Source: Actinokineospora terrae
GTDB lineage: Bacteria; Actinomycetota; Actinomycetes; Mycobacteriales; Pseudonocardiaceae
Length of the DNA stretch: 64,000 nucleotides
Reading direction: 5' to 3'
NCBI RefSeq assembly: GCF_900111175.1
Contig: NZ_FOGI01000002.1
Location: forward strand, 108,022-172,021
The notes below the pieces were generated by a model. It searched no databases and was not told the origin of the DNA. It worked only from the letters and a program-made list of their open reading frames with translations. Below are positions 28,687-38,193 of the stretch, in pieces; within the stretch, counting starts at the first letter, position 1; each line of letters begins with the position of its first letter. The translations under genes were made by a program, and so were the position numbers.

Positions 28687-29118
28687 ATGACCAGCCACGA
28701 GTACGAAACGCCGGTGGACCTTCCAGCCGAGCAGCTGTTCCGGTACGTCGCGAACCCCGCGAACCTGCCCGCCTTCCTGACAGCGGTGTCCGAGGCCCAC
28801 CCGACAGACCGCGAGCACGTCGAGGTCACCGCGGACGTCGGCGGCCACCACGTCCAGGGCGAGGCGCGGTTCAGCACCGACGAGGCCACCCGCACCATCC
28901 GCTGGAGCAGCCCGGGTGACCACGACCTCGGCGGCGAGTTCGTCGTGCACGAGATCGCCGTGGACAGCAGCCGCGTCGCCGTCCGCCTGCACGCCCCCCA
29001 GGGCGCCACCGACGACGTCCAACGCGAACTCGCCGAAGCGGTCGCCGCGTTGACGCAGGGAGCAGCCGCGCAAACCGACGCCGAACGCGCGGACCGGCAA
29101 GACGGCTGGGCAGGCTGA
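28687..29118 (+). CDS. SRPBCC (START-like) family protein
   Basis: A 143-residue START-fold protein: the opening YETPVDLPAEQLFRYVANPANLPAFLTAV and the later TRTIRWSSPGDHDLGGEFVVHEI match polyketide-cyclase/dehydrase-like SRPBCC proteins, usually 140-150 residues. They bind hydrophobic ligands; the role here is not known. The ATG has GGAG about 8 bases upstream. It points toward the decayed helicase gene on the opposite strand. Confidence 0.8.
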   Translation: MTSHEYETPVDLPAEQLFRYVANPANLPAFLTAVSEAHPTDREHVEVTADVGGHHVQGEARFSTDEATRTIRWSSPGDHDLGGEFVVHEIAVDSSRVAVRLHAPQGATDDVQRELAEAVAALTQGAAAQTDAERADRQDGWAG

Positions 29119-29183
29119 CACCGCGCAACCCGAGCAGCGGCTGATGTCCGCGGGCGCGGCCCGAACCACCCCTGACCTTCCGG

Positions 29184-30970
29184 TCACGGCCCCGCCGCCG
29201 GGGCTGTGGTCGAGACGACGACGACGGCGGGACGGGGCATGCCGCCCAGCGCGCGACGACCTGCGGTGCCACCTCGTCGGTCAGGTCCCGTCGCGCCGGG
29301 AGGGACAGCGCGGCGATCAGGAGTCCTCTATGGACACTTGGGGCGATGATCGCCAGCCTGCCGCCGGTGTGTGTCGCGGCGAGGTCGGCGACGGCCCTGG
29401 GCAGGTCGGCGCGGGTCGTGCGGACACGCCACGGCACCTCGCCGGTCGAGCGGACCGACCGGGGCGGCGGTGCCGCGGGGTGGTGGGCGGCGAGCAGGTC
29501 GGCGGTGGCGGCCATGACCTCGGCCGGTGTGCGGTGGTTGACGGTGAGCCGGGCGAGCTGCCTGCGGTCCCAGGAGGAGGTGCCTGCCGGGTCTCCGGTC
29601 TGGGTGAGGTCCCCGACGATGGTCATCGACCTGGTGGGGCACCGGCGCATCAGCATCCGCCAGGCCATCTCCGACAGTTCCTGTGCCTCGTCGACGACCA
29701 CGTGCCCGAACACCGCGGCGGCCTCGCCCCGGCCGACCAGCGCGGCGGCCTCGTCCAGCAACAGGACGTCCGCGGCGCTCCAGCCACCGGCAGGCTCGCC
29801 GACGAGGTCCGACACCACCTGCGCCGCGGTCAGCGGCGGCCACACCCCGTCGAGTGCGGCCTGGAGGCCGGTGTCGGCGAGCAGCGAGTCCCGCAGCCCG
29901 GTCAGGTCGGTCTCGTCCAGCAGTGTCCTCGGCCCATCGTGGTCGTCCTGACCGAGCACGACACCCGCGGCGGCCGGCGCACGCAGGTCCGACTCGCCGA
30001 GGCGGCCGTCCTGGCTGCCGCCGTCGATCGCCTCGCCGGAGTCGGTGAGCACGACCGCCTCCATGTCCTCGACCAGGCGCCGGGCGAGCACGTCCACGAT
30101 CTCCCGCTGGAAGGCCTGCCTGGCCTGGTTGTGCGGCAGCCCGGTCCGCCTGGCCTCGCGCACGGCACGGCCGCACGTGCGCTGGTCGAGCCGCAGCACC
30201 TGCCGCTCGAACTCGACCTCGACGGGGTCGTGCGGTATCCGGACCCGCGACCGCACCGCGGCCGCCAGCCGGTCGGCCATGACCGCCCGGCCCTTGAACG
30301 CCTCGGCTTCGGACCGCCGCGCCCGGCGGGCCGCGGCGCCCGGCCACAGGTCGGCGACGGCGGCCGTCACCACGCTGTTCTCGCCGAGACCCGGCAGGAC
30401 CTGTCCGATGTGGTCGAGGAAGATCCGGCAGGGCCCCACGACCAGGACCCGGCGGGTGCGCAGGTGCGGACGGGTGTGCAGCAGGTACGCGACCCGGTGC
30501 AGCGCGACGGCCGTCTTGCCCGTGCCAGGACCACCCTGCACCACCAGGACCCCGCTGGAACCGTGCCGGATGATCCGGTCCTGCTCGGCCTGCAGGGTGG
30601 CCACGACGTCGTGCATGCGCCCGGTCCGCTCCGCGGTGACCGCCGCCTGCAACGCCGCCTCCCCGACCAGACCGCGGTCACCGGCACCGTCGAGGTCCAG
30701 CAGCTCGTCGTTCAGCGCGACGACCGTCCGGCCTCGCGTGGTGGTGTGCCGCCGTCGCCGCACACCGTGCGGAGCGGCCGCCGTCGCGGCGTAGAACGCC
30801 CGGGCCACCGGGACGCGCCAGTCCACCAGCAGCGGCTCCGCGTCCTCGTCCCGGAACAGACCCAGTCTGCCGACGTAGACGCGCGTGCCGTCGCTCATGT
30901 CCAGCCGCCCGAAGCACAAGCCCTGCTCCACCGAGTCCAGCCGGGCCACTTCCGCCTGCCAGAGGGCCAC
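29184..30970 (-). pseudogene. Decayed HelD/HelR-like superfamily 1 helicase
   Basis: The reading frame encodes most of a UvrD-like HelD/HelR ATPase, the RNA-polymerase recycling helicase that in some actinobacteria gives rifamycin tolerance. Present are VYVGRLGL and LVDWRVPVARAFY, Walker A GGPGTGKTAVALHRVAYLL, Walker B VVVDEAQELSEMAWRML, GDLTQTGDP and LTVNHRTPAEVM. The N-terminal helical segment is missing: homology starts right at the end of the Hsp20 gene. After LTDEVAPQVV the frame loses homology; a shifted frame gives RRALGGMPRPAVVVV, a degraded form of the RQAKGLEFDxVVVV motif, then a stop at 29184. Motif VI is absent. It is probably non-functional, though a truncated protein could be made. 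Confidence 0.7.
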
Positions 30971-30996
30971 CGCCTCCCCGGGCAGGCCGAGTGCGC

Positions 30997-31395
30997 TCAG
31001 GCGCAGGACAGGGCGGTGACCCGGTCGCCGCCTACGTGGGCGCGTACCGGGATCCTGAGCACCAGGATCCCGTCGCCGCAGGTTGCTTCGATGGCGTCGA
31101 TGTCGGCGCCGTTCGGCAGCGTGATGGAGCGCGCCGACAGCCCGTAGTGGAAGTCGCTGCGCACCCCTGCGCGTCCGGCGACCACCCGCTCGGCGGCCAC
31201 GGTGAGCACGCCCGCGCGAACGGACACCTTGATGTGCCTGCCGGGGTCGACGCCGGGGACCTCGGCGCGCAGCACGTACACGCCGTCGGCCAGGTAGTCC
31301 TCGACGGCCAGCAGGTGCCGGTCGAGGAACGGGAACGCCTCGAACAGGGCGACGAGGTCCGGGACGAACGCGGACCCGGGCAGGGTGCTGGTCAT
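30997..31395 (-). CDS. Hsp20/alpha-crystallin family small heat-shock protein
   Basis: A 132-residue small heat-shock protein. The alpha-crystallin domain runs through YVLRAEVPGVDPGRHIKVSVRAGVLTVAAERV, FHYGLSARSITLPNGADIDAIEATCGDGILVLRIPV. It holds unfolding proteins in a refoldable state. The ATG at 31395 has GGGAG upstream; a longer in-frame start reads Gly/Arg-rich sequence without family match. It lies between the decayed helicase and the histidine kinase on the same strand. Confidence 0.9.
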   Translation of the reverse strand: MTSTLPGSAFVPDLVALFEAFPFLDRHLLAVEDYLADGVYVLRAEVPGVDPGRHIKVSVRAGVLTVAAERVVAGRAGVRSDFHYGLSARSITLPNGADIDAIEATCGDGILVLRIPVRAHVGGDRVTALSCA

Positions 31396-31615
31396 GGCGT
31401 GGCTCCCTCGGCGGTGCTGGACTCCGCTCCCGAGGGTCCCGCGCGCACCGGCCGCCCGACACCACCCAGCGGCACCGTCGCCGCGGGACCTTGGTCCCGG
31501 CACCGCGCCCCCGGTCGTCGACGCCACCGCCAGTGCACCGGGGGGCAGCCACCACTCGACCTCCGGGCGGCACGTCACGCACCGGCCAGGTGGGTAGCGA
31601 CGGCAGGACGCGGTG

Positions 31616-33655
31616 TCACCGACCGTCGGGAGCGTGCTCCGCGGCGGGGAGGGTGAAGGCGAAGCGCGTGCCGCCGCCCGGGTTGTCGGTGGCGGTGATG
31701 ACGCCGCCGTGGCGCTCGACGACGCGCTTGCAGATCGCCAGGCCCAGTCCGGTCCCGGAGTACCCGCTCTCGCGGTGCGCGCGGTGGAAGTTGTCGAAGA
31801 CGGCCTCGTGCTGCCCCAGCGGGATGCCGATGCCGTTGTCGGCGATCGTCACCCGGACGCGGTCCCCGTGCTGGGCCGCGCTGATGTCCAGGTCCGGGAC
31901 GGTGCCCGGCGCGGTGTACTTGACGGCGTTGCCGATGAGGTTGTCCAGCAGTTGGCGGACCAGGACGAGGTCGGCGCGCACCGGGGGCAGCGCGCCGACG
32001 TGGAACCGGGGTACGGCGTTGCCCGCGGCCGCGGCGGCGTCGACCCGCGCCGTCACGACCTCCTCGACCAGGCTCGCGAGATCGACCGCGATGGGCGCGA
32101 TGGCGGCGTCGCGGGCGGTGGTGTAGGCGAGCAGGTCGTTGATCAGGTTCCGCATCCGCGCGCTCGAGCGCCTGGTCCGCTCGTGGGCTTGGCGGACCTG
32201 GGCGAGCAGGGGGAGGTCGGGAGCACCGCGCAGCGCCTCGTCGGCGATGTCGGTCCAGCCCTGCACCGAGGCGAGCGGGTTGAGCAGGTCGTGTGCGACG
32301 ACCCCGGCGAAGGAGGCCAACTCGTCGTGGTGGCGGCGCTCCGCGGTGACGTCCTGGTAGACGAGCACGGCGTTGAAACCGCCCTGGCGGTCGGGGACCA
32401 CGGTGGTCCTGACGTTGAGGAGGCGTCCGCGTGGCGCACCCTCGCTGCGGACCAGGACGTCCATCGGCTCGACCGCCTCGCCCGCGGCGGCCCGGACGTA
32501 GGGCAGCTCCGAGGTGGTGAAGGGGGTGCCGTCGGGGTGGAAGATCCCGTAGTGGGCGGGGTCGGCCACGATGTCGTCGGGGCTGAGCCGCCCGCCGAGC
32601 AACCGCTCCGCGGCGGGGTTGCGCAACGTCACCCGGCCCTCGGCGTTGATCACGGCGAGGCCGTCGCCCATCGAGTCGATGATCGCCCGCTTCACCGCGG
32701 CCCGGCCCGTGGCCTCGTCGCGCTGCTCGGCCAGTTCCCGCATCAGGGCGGCCCGCTCGTCACGCCCCAGCGCGAGCGCCAGGCCGACGACGGCCAGCAC
32801 GACGACGAACAGCTGCACCACCATGGCCCGCTCCGGGTACGAGACCACCTGGGCGAACGGTCCGTACCCGCGCAGGGTGTAGAAGACCACCAGGGTGGCG
32901 GTCCCCGCGGTGTGCGCGGCCACGAAGTCGGTGGACAGCCGGGCCGCCGCCCACACCGTCGGGGCGACCAGGAGCGCGGCGATCGGCGGGCTGTGCTCCA
33001 TGCCGAACCCGACGACGTAGGCGACGACCGTGCACAGGACCACGGCGACCTTCTCGACCAGCCGGGAGGTGGCGGGCGTGCGGGGGTTCGGCTCGCCGCG
33101 GGCGAACAGCCGCCTGCCCGCGCAGAGACCGACCGCGCCAACCACGAGCACGCCCGCGAAGTTGCGCGACGACCACACGGCCATCATCACCCACGAGAAG
33201 TTCCCCGTGAGCGACCACATCCCGATCGACCCGGTCACCGCGCCCGCGGCGGCGGCCAGGTACGCCGCGCGCACCATCGCCCACAGGTCGCCGGGAGTCC
33301 GCAGACCGCCGTCGGGCCCCCAGCCCCACAGCGTCGGGCGCCAGCGGTGGACCAGGGCGAGGAACACCCACACCTGCAGCAGGTTCGACACGATGAACAC
33401 CGCGGTCTGGGCGGCGGTGGCCCCGGTGGCGAGGTTGACCACGGAGGTGACCAGCGCCAGCGCCGCGATGTCCGGCCACCTGCTCCGGGTGGTGCGCGGG
33501 GCGCAGAACCAGGTCACCGCGACACCGGCCGCGGGCCACACCAGGCTCAGGCTCGTGTCGTCCAGCACCGAGAGCCTGCCCACGACCATGGCCCCGGCGA
33601 ACAGGACCGCGAAGGCCGCGGTCCGCAGCAGGGAAGCGCCGGAGACCGCCATCAC
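31616..33655 (-). CDS. MASE1-type membrane sensor histidine kinase with PAS domain
   Basis: A 679-residue sensor kinase. The N-terminal 300 residues form about eight membrane helices with MASE1-like features (LSLVWPAAGVAVTWFCAP at residue 36 onward). A PAS region follows (IDSMGDGLAVINAEGRVTLRNPAAERLLGG), then the HisKA site VVAHDLLNPLASVQGW (phospho-acceptor His), and the ATPase domain with LLDNLIGNAVKYT, IADNGIGIPLG and GTGLGLAICKRVVERHGG. No response regulator gene is adjacent, so it is an orphan kinase. The ligand of MASE1 is generally unknown. Confidence 0.9.
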   Translation of the reverse strand: MMAVSGASLLRTAAFAVLFAGAMVVGRLSVLDDTSLSLVWPAAGVAVTWFCAPRTTRSRWPDIAALALVTSVVNLATGATAAQTAVFIVSNLLQVWVFLALVHRWRPTLWGWGPDGGLRTPGDLWAMVRAAYLAAAAGAVTGSIGMWSLTGNFSWVMMAVWSSRNFAGVLVVGAVGLCAGRRLFARGEPNPRTPATSRLVEKVAVVLCTVVAYVVGFGMEHSPPIAALLVAPTVWAAARLSTDFVAAHTAGTATLVVFYTLRGYGPFAQVVSYPERAMVVQLFVVVLAVVGLALALGRDERAALMRELAEQRDEATGRAAVKRAIIDSMGDGLAVINAEGRVTLRNPAAERLLGGRLSPDDIVADPAHYGIFHPDGTPFTTSELPYVRAAAGEAVEPMDVLVRSEGAPRGRLLNVRTTVVPDRQGGFNAVLVYQDVTAERRHHDELASFAGVVAHDLLNPLASVQGWTDIADEALRGAPDLPLLAQVRQAHERTRRSSARMRNLINDLLAYTTARDAAIAPIAVDLASLVEEVVTARVDAAAAAGNAVPRFHVGALPPVRADLVLVRQLLDNLIGNAVKYTAPGTVPDLDISAAQHGDRVRVTIADNGIGIPLGQHEAVFDNFHRAHRESGYSGTGLGLAICKRVVERHGGVITATDNPGGGTRFAFTLPAAEHAPDGR

Positions 33656-34015
33656 GCCGCACCGCCCGTTCCGGGGGCGGTCACCCCCGCGCGCGGGGGA
33701 CCTGCGCTCCGCGCCGGCCCGGTTGGTCCACTCCCGACAGCAGCCGAGCCGTCGCCGACCACGAGTCCCCGAGCCACAACACCTCCAGATGCCCGTGGCC
33801 TACCAGCGCCCTACCGTCTCCGGAGGACCTGCCCCCGCGCTCCGAGCAGGCTCCAGTGGTGCCACCATGCCCCGCTGCGCCACCTCGCGCGATCCGAACC
33901 ACCCCACCACCAGCGCCCGGACACGCAGCGTGTCAACCACCGGTCGACGCTCGCCTTGGGGGTGACACCCGATCAGCGACAACTCCGGACAAGACACCAG
34001 CGCTGGACCCGGGGT
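33656..34015. other. 360-base stretch without a recognised gene
   Basis: This is the upstream region of the histidine kinase and the downstream region of the DinB-like gene. I see no convincing coding sequence. A 16-base GC palindrome, CCCCCGCGCGCGGGGG, lies at 33684-33699, 29 bases before the kinase start; it could be a weak terminator or an operator. Confidence 0.5.
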
Positions 34016-34513
34016 TCAGGTTGGGTCCTGGTCGATCTGTTCGCGGAGGATGTCGCCGTGGCCCGCGTGGCGGGCGAACTCCTCGATCATGGCGAGGAGG
34101 GTCCAGCGCATGCTGACGGTTCCTTCGCGGGGGTTGTGCTTGGTGTCGTCGAGGGTGAAGCGGGCGGCGATCTCGCGGGATCGTCGGCCTGCGCGTTCGA
34201 ACTCGGCGATCACGTCGGGCAGGGACTCTTCGGGGCCGACGGTGAAGGTTTGCTCGTCTCGGTCGGAGTAGCCGTCGCAGTCGGCGGGGGTGAGGTCGGC
34301 CCAGAAGCGTTGGAACCAGATGCGTTCGGCGGCCGCGGCGTGTTTGAGCAGGGTGATGGGCGTTGTCAGTGATGGGACGAGTCGGCGGCGGGCGTTGGGC
34401 TCGGAGAGGCCTTGGGCGGTGTCGATCAGGGCCTGGCGGTTGTGGTCGAGCATGTTCTCGAGGATGTCCCGCTCGGGGCCGTTGGTGATCCTGTGGGTGC
34501 GGATGGCGTTCAC
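34016..34513 (-). CDS. DinB/DUF664 family protein
   Basis: A 165-residue four-helix protein. ERDILENMLDHNRQALIDTAQGLSEPNARRRLVPS, LLKHAAAAERIWFQRFW and WTLLAMIEEFARHAGHGDILREQID give the three conserved histidine positions of the DinB/mycothiol-transferase-like fold that bind a divalent metal. Many actinobacterial members use mycothiol to detoxify electrophiles, but the substrate is unknown. GTG start. It is divergent from a small ferredoxin-fold gene. Confidence 0.85.
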   Translation of the reverse strand: MNAIRTHRITNGPERDILENMLDHNRQALIDTAQGLSEPNARRRLVPSLTTPITLLKHAAAAERIWFQRFWADLTPADCDGYSDRDEQTFTVGPEESLPDVIAEFERAGRRSREIAARFTLDDTKHNPREGTVSMRWTLLAMIEEFARHAGHGDILREQIDQDPT

Positions 34514-34673
34514 TCCGTTCGGGGAGGCGCGCCCGGAAGCAAGATGGCTGGGCGCGTGGAGGGGGTGCGGCGTGTCGACGCGGGTGGAACCACCGCGATC
34601 GAGGCAGGGTCACCGGGTGGATCCGGTGACGGCAGCACCTCCACCTTAACGCTCGTCCGGTAGAAAGGCGCCC

Positions 34674-34976
34674 ATGACCGTCATCTACGCCGTCCGGGTC
34701 CAGTTCACCGACGAGGCTGTTCGCGACAGCTACCTGGAGTGGGTCACCGATGGCCACGCGGCGGCCGTGGTGGCGGCGGGGGCGCGGTCGGCCGAGGTGT
34801 TGTCGCTCGCGGACGGGGGCCTGGAGATGCGGTACACCTTCACCGACCGGGCCGCCCTCGCCGCGTACGAGTCGGGGCCCGCGGTCGCGCTGCGGGCGGA
34901 GGCGGCCGAGTTGTTCCCGGCGGGCTCGTTGACGGCGACGCGCAGCACCGGCGAGATCGTCGCCAGGTTCGGCTGA
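34674..34976 (+). CDS. Small dimeric alpha-beta barrel protein (DUF4286-like)
   Basis: A 100-residue protein, MTVIYAVRVQFTDEAVRDSYLEWV at the start and TDRAALAAYESGPAVALRAEAAELFP later, the pattern of DUF4286 and antibiotic-monooxygenase-like ferredoxin folds. No catalytic residue can be named. AGAAAGG lies 7 bases before the ATG. It stands alone between the DinB-like gene and a DUF11-like gene. Confidence 0.7.
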   Translation: MTVIYAVRVQFTDEAVRDSYLEWVTDGHAAAVVAAGARSAEVLSLADGGLEMRYTFTDRAALAAYESGPAVALRAEAAELFPAGSLTATRSTGEIVARFG

Positions 34977-35106
34977 TCACGAACCCCGGGGCAACGTCCG
35001 GCGGCGTGGGACGTCCCAGGGGATGACCCCGGTTCCGGGGGCCGGGTGGGAATCGGTGATCATGGGGTGGGCGCCGCGCGGCGCCCGCGGGTGGAGGGGT
35101 AGCGAG

Positions 35107-35505
35107 ATGGCAGTGGCCGACCTGACGGTGAGTGCGGGCAACGACGGGCCGTGGGTGGCTGGGGGCACGGGGTCCTACACCCTGTCCGTCAGCGCTGACC
35201 TGGCCCACGAGCGGTCCGACAAGCTGGTCACCCTCACCCACACGCTGCCGATGGGGCTCACCCCGACCGACGCGGAGGGTGACGACTGGAGCTGCGCCAT
35301 CTCCGGGCACCGGGTCGTCTGCCTGTCCAGCCGGACCGTGGCCCCCGGTGAGTCCTACCCGCCGGTCACCGTGGCGGTGCGGGTCGGCAGGCACGTGACG
35401 GGCAGTGTCGAGTCGATCACCGGGCTGTCGGTCGCGGGGAGCGAGGCCAACACCACCAACAACACCGCGGCCTCCGTGGTCCACATCGAGCCCGCGACCG
35501 CCTGA
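35107..35505 (+). CDS. Single DUF11/CARDB-like beta-sandwich domain protein
   Basis: A 132-residue protein consisting almost entirely of one DUF11-type domain: ADLTVSAGNDGPWVAGGTGSYTLSV, then WSCAISGHRVVCLSS with two Cys, and the closing GSEANTTNNTAASVVHIEP. DUF11 domains normally occur as repeats in large surface proteins. Here there is one copy and no signal peptide or anchor. The ATG at 35107 follows GGAGGGGT; an earlier in-frame GTG/ATG reading is Gly/Trp-rich and unsupported. It converges with the condensation gene, 7 bases apart. Confidence 0.65.
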   Translation: MAVADLTVSAGNDGPWVAGGTGSYTLSVSADLAHERSDKLVTLTHTLPMGLTPTDAEGDDWSCAISGHRVVCLSSRTVAPGESYPPVTVAVRVGRHVTGSVESITGLSVAGSEANTTNNTAASVVHIEPATA

Positions 35506-35512
35506 CCCCGGG

Positions 35513-36847
35513 TCAGCGGCTCCTCAGCAGGACCTCGCCCTCCGCCCACTCGACGGCGCGGTGTTCGAAGGCGCGCAAGAGGGTGGCCAGGTCGGCGCGC
35601 GGGAGGATGGCCGTGTCGGCCATGGCGCCCAGGCGGACCCGCGTCGGAGTTCCCCGGACGTCGAGGTAGAGGGCCATGGTCTCGGCGGTGGACGTGGCGG
35701 GCCAGGTCAGGGTGGTCGCGGACGGCGTCGCGGCCTGCGGTCCTCTGGGGAGGGTCGACCACATGTCGTTGAACTGGACGCCCGGCGGTAGTTCGCGGGC
35801 GCGGAGGACCTCGCGGGCGGCTCGGTTGTCGTAGCGGGAGTGCGCCCTGGCCACCGCCATTGTGCGGGTGGCGGTGTCGAGCAGGTCGGTCAGCGACTCG
35901 CCGCCGAGGTCGGTGATGGTGTGGACGACCTGGTTGAGGGTCGTGATGCTGGCGGCGACGTCCGGGGTGGTGCGGTTGCCCTGCATGATGTCCAGGCGCA
36001 GGCGGGGTTCCGGCCAGAACGAGCGGACCAGGGCCGTGGTGAGCGCCAGCAGGACCACCGACGTGCTGGTCCGGCACCGGCGCGCGGTTCGGCGGACGGC
36101 GATCGCCAGCACGTCCGACTCCAGGTCCGCGCCGACGAACCGCGGCGACTCCGGGACGGCCTGGTGCGGGATCGGCGCGGGCGCGCGGTCCAGGACCGAG
36201 CGCAGGTGCCGGAGCGCGTCGATGTTGCGGCGCTGGCCGTCGGGTGAGCGTTCGGCCAGGGCGAGGTCCAGCGGTTGCGCGGCGGGTCGGGCCGGGGGCA
36301 GGGGCGTGCCCGCGGCCTTGGCGTCGAGCATGGCGGTCAGCTCGCGGACCAGCGCGTCGGTCGCGGTGTAGTCCGCGGCCAGGTGCGACAGGGTGAACGC
36401 GATGACCACCGGGATGCCCTCGTGCAGCGCGATCGACAGCCGCAGCGGCAGCTCACGTGAGTGGTCGAGCGGCCGCGCGGTCCCCCGCTCCCAGCAGGTC
36501 GCCACGATGTCCTCGAACTGGACCGGGTCGTCGGCGGGACGGTCGTAGACGTCGACCGGCAGCGTGCCCGACGCCAGCACCCGCTGGGTCGGTTCGCCGC
36601 CGGGCGGCTGTGACACGTGCGTGCGCAGCGACTCGTGCCGCACGAGCAGTTCACCGACCACCGCCAGCACGTCGCCCACCTCCAGCAGCAGCGGCACCGG
36701 CAGCCAGCGGGTCAGGAAGAAGAACGGCTTCACCTCGGGGTACCACTGGGCGAGGCTGTCCCAGGTGCCCCGCTGCCCCCAGCAGAGCGGGCCGGTGCGC
36801 GCGGTGCCGCCGTGGAACTCCACGACGGCCCGGCTCTCGGTGATCAC
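35513..36847 (-). CDS. Stand-alone condensation-domain protein (variant active site)
   Basis: A 444-residue member of the NRPS condensation superfamily with N- and C-lobes (AQWYPEVKPFFFLTRWLPVPLLLEVGD at the start, RPAAQPLDLALAERS and the later DIMQGNRTTPDVAASITTLNQVVHTI). The catalytic HHxxxDG motif reads SHLAADY: the second His and the Asp are kept, the first His and the Gly are not. It might form an ester or amide, act in product release, or be structural. The GTG start overlaps the MATE stop by 4 bases. It is the last gene of the minus-strand PKS operon. Confidence 0.82.
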   Translation of the reverse strand: MITESRAVVEFHGGTARTGPLCWGQRGTWDSLAQWYPEVKPFFFLTRWLPVPLLLEVGDVLAVVGELLVRHESLRTHVSQPPGGEPTQRVLASGTLPVDVYDRPADDPVQFEDIVATCWERGTARPLDHSRELPLRLSIALHEGIPVVIAFTLSHLAADYTATDALVRELTAMLDAKAAGTPLPPARPAAQPLDLALAERSPDGQRRNIDALRHLRSVLDRAPAPIPHQAVPESPRFVGADLESDVLAIAVRRTARRCRTSTSVVLLALTTALVRSFWPEPRLRLDIMQGNRTTPDVAASITTLNQVVHTITDLGGESLTDLLDTATRTMAVARAHSRYDNRAAREVLRARELPPGVQFNDMWSTLPRGPQAATPSATTLTWPATSTAETMALYLDVRGTPTRVRLGAMADTAILPRADLATLLRAFEHRAVEWAEGEVLLRSR

Positions 36848-38193
36848 GACGGCACGACCTCCCTGTGGGCGAGTGGACCGAACAGCACGCGGCGCAGGCA
36901 CAGCACCGAGTAGGTCAGCCCCGCGGTCCACCCGACGACCACCGCCCACATCACCGCCTCGACGCCGAACACGCCGTGGAACAGGTACGCGAACGGGATC
37001 TGCACCAGCAGGAACGCGATCACCGTGCAGATCAGCGGCGCGGTGGTGCGGCGGGCGCCGTTGAGGTAGCCGTGCAGCACCACCATCAGCGTGTAGAGCG
37101 CCAGGAACGGATAGATGATCAGCAGGTACCGCTCGGTCAGCGCCCGCGTCGCCGGGTCGTCGGTGAACAGCGCGGCGATGGGGCCGCGGGCCACCAGCAC
37201 CACCGCGGAGGCGACCACGGTGAGCACCGCGGTCAGGCCGAGGGTCCTGACCAGCCCGGTCCGCGCCCGCGGTGGGTCGTCCGCGCCGAGGTTCTGCGCG
37301 GTGAACGCGGTGATCGCGCCGGAGAAGTCCAGGAACAGCATGGCGGTGACCTGCTCGACCCTGGCCACGATGCTGAACGCGGCCAGCACCACCGGCCCGA
37401 ACGCCTGCAGGATCCAGACCAGCACCATGATCCCCAGCGCCAGGATGATGTGCTGGCTCGCCAAGGGGAAACCCAGCCGCACGGCGTCCACGAACTCGCG
37501 CCGCACCGCGGGCCGCTCGCCGGTCCTGGCCACCGGGTACTTGCGCGCGGCCACCACCAGTCCGACGACCAACGCCGCCGTGGACGAGATCGCCGTCGCC
37601 AGCGCGGCCCCGGCGATCCCCAGGTCCCAGACCGCGACCAGCAGCAGCACCAGCGCGGCGTTGGTGACGCTGCCGAAGCCCGCGACCCACAGCGCCGTCC
37701 GCGAGTCGCCGAGGCCGCGCAGGTACGCGCTCACCGCCGCCGTGCCGAAGATGCCGGGGAAGCCGAGCGACAGGGTGCTGAGGAACACCGACGCGTCGTG
37801 CGCGAGCCGTCCACGCAGGCCCATCACCGCCAACGCCGGGTCCACCAGGGCCGTCGCGACGAGCACGCAGCCCACCGACCAGACCGCCGTGACCAGGGCC
37901 AGCGACAGCACCACCCCGCGCCGGGCGTCGGCGTCCCCGGCGCCGCGCAGGTGCGCCAGCCGGATCGTGAACGCCGTGCCCAGCCCGATGAACATCGCGT
38001 TGAGCAGGTAGAACAGCGGGCCCGCCGCCCCGATCGCGGCGAGTCCGTCGACGCCCGTCCAGTGGCCGACGACCACGCCGTCGACCAGCAGGTACCCCTG
38101 CTGCAACAGGTTCGCGGCGGTCAGCGGCAGCGCGAACCCGAGCACCTTGCGCAGCGGCGGCCCGGTGGTCATGTCCGTGGCGTCGGCGCCCAT
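36844..38193 (-). CDS. MATE family efflux transporter
   Basis: A 449-residue membrane protein with 12 predicted helices in two halves, beginning LRKVLGFALPLTAANLLQQGYLLVDGVVVGHWTG, a typical MATE/DinF opening, and with GLGDSRTALWVAGFGSVTNAAL and GYLNGARRTTAPLICTVIAF in the two halves. These proteins export drugs in exchange for H+ or Na+. The ATG at 38193 overlaps the PKS stop (TGATG). An ATG at 38172 is an alternative. It is probably one of two exporters for the product of this locus. Confidence 0.92.
   Translation of the reverse strand: MGADATDMTTGPPLRKVLGFALPLTAANLLQQGYLLVDGVVVGHWTGVDGLAAIGAAGPLFYLLNAMFIGLGTAFTIRLAHLRGAGDADARRGVVLSLALVTAVWSVGCVLVATALVDPALAVMGLRGRLAHDASVFLSTLSLGFPGIFGTAAVSAYLRGLGDSRTALWVAGFGSVTNAALVLLLVAVWDLGIAGAALATAISSTAALVVGLVVAARKYPVARTGERPAVRREFVDAVRLGFPLASQHIILALGIMVLVWILQAFGPVVLAAFSIVARVEQVTAMLFLDFSGAITAFTAQNLGADDPPRARTGLVRTLGLTAVLTVVASAVVLVARGPIAALFTDDPATRALTERYLLIIYPFLALYTLMVVLHGYLNGARRTTAPLICTVIAFLLVQIPFAYLFHGVFGVEAVMWAVVVGWTAGLTYSVLCLRRVLFGPLAHREVVPS

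Noticed and set aside
25869..28919. Plus-strand open frame of 1,016 codons
   Set aside because: Antisense to transketolase and the GAF-ANTAR gene, both certain by motif.
28871..29183. C-terminal continuation of the helicase frame
   Set aside because: It is antisense to the SRPBCC gene, Arg/Pro-rich and without helicase similarity, so it was left out of the pseudogene.
31613..34372. Plus-strand open frame of 919 codons
   Set aside because: Antisense to the histidine kinase and the DinB-like gene; composition is Gly/Arg/Asp-rich with no domain.
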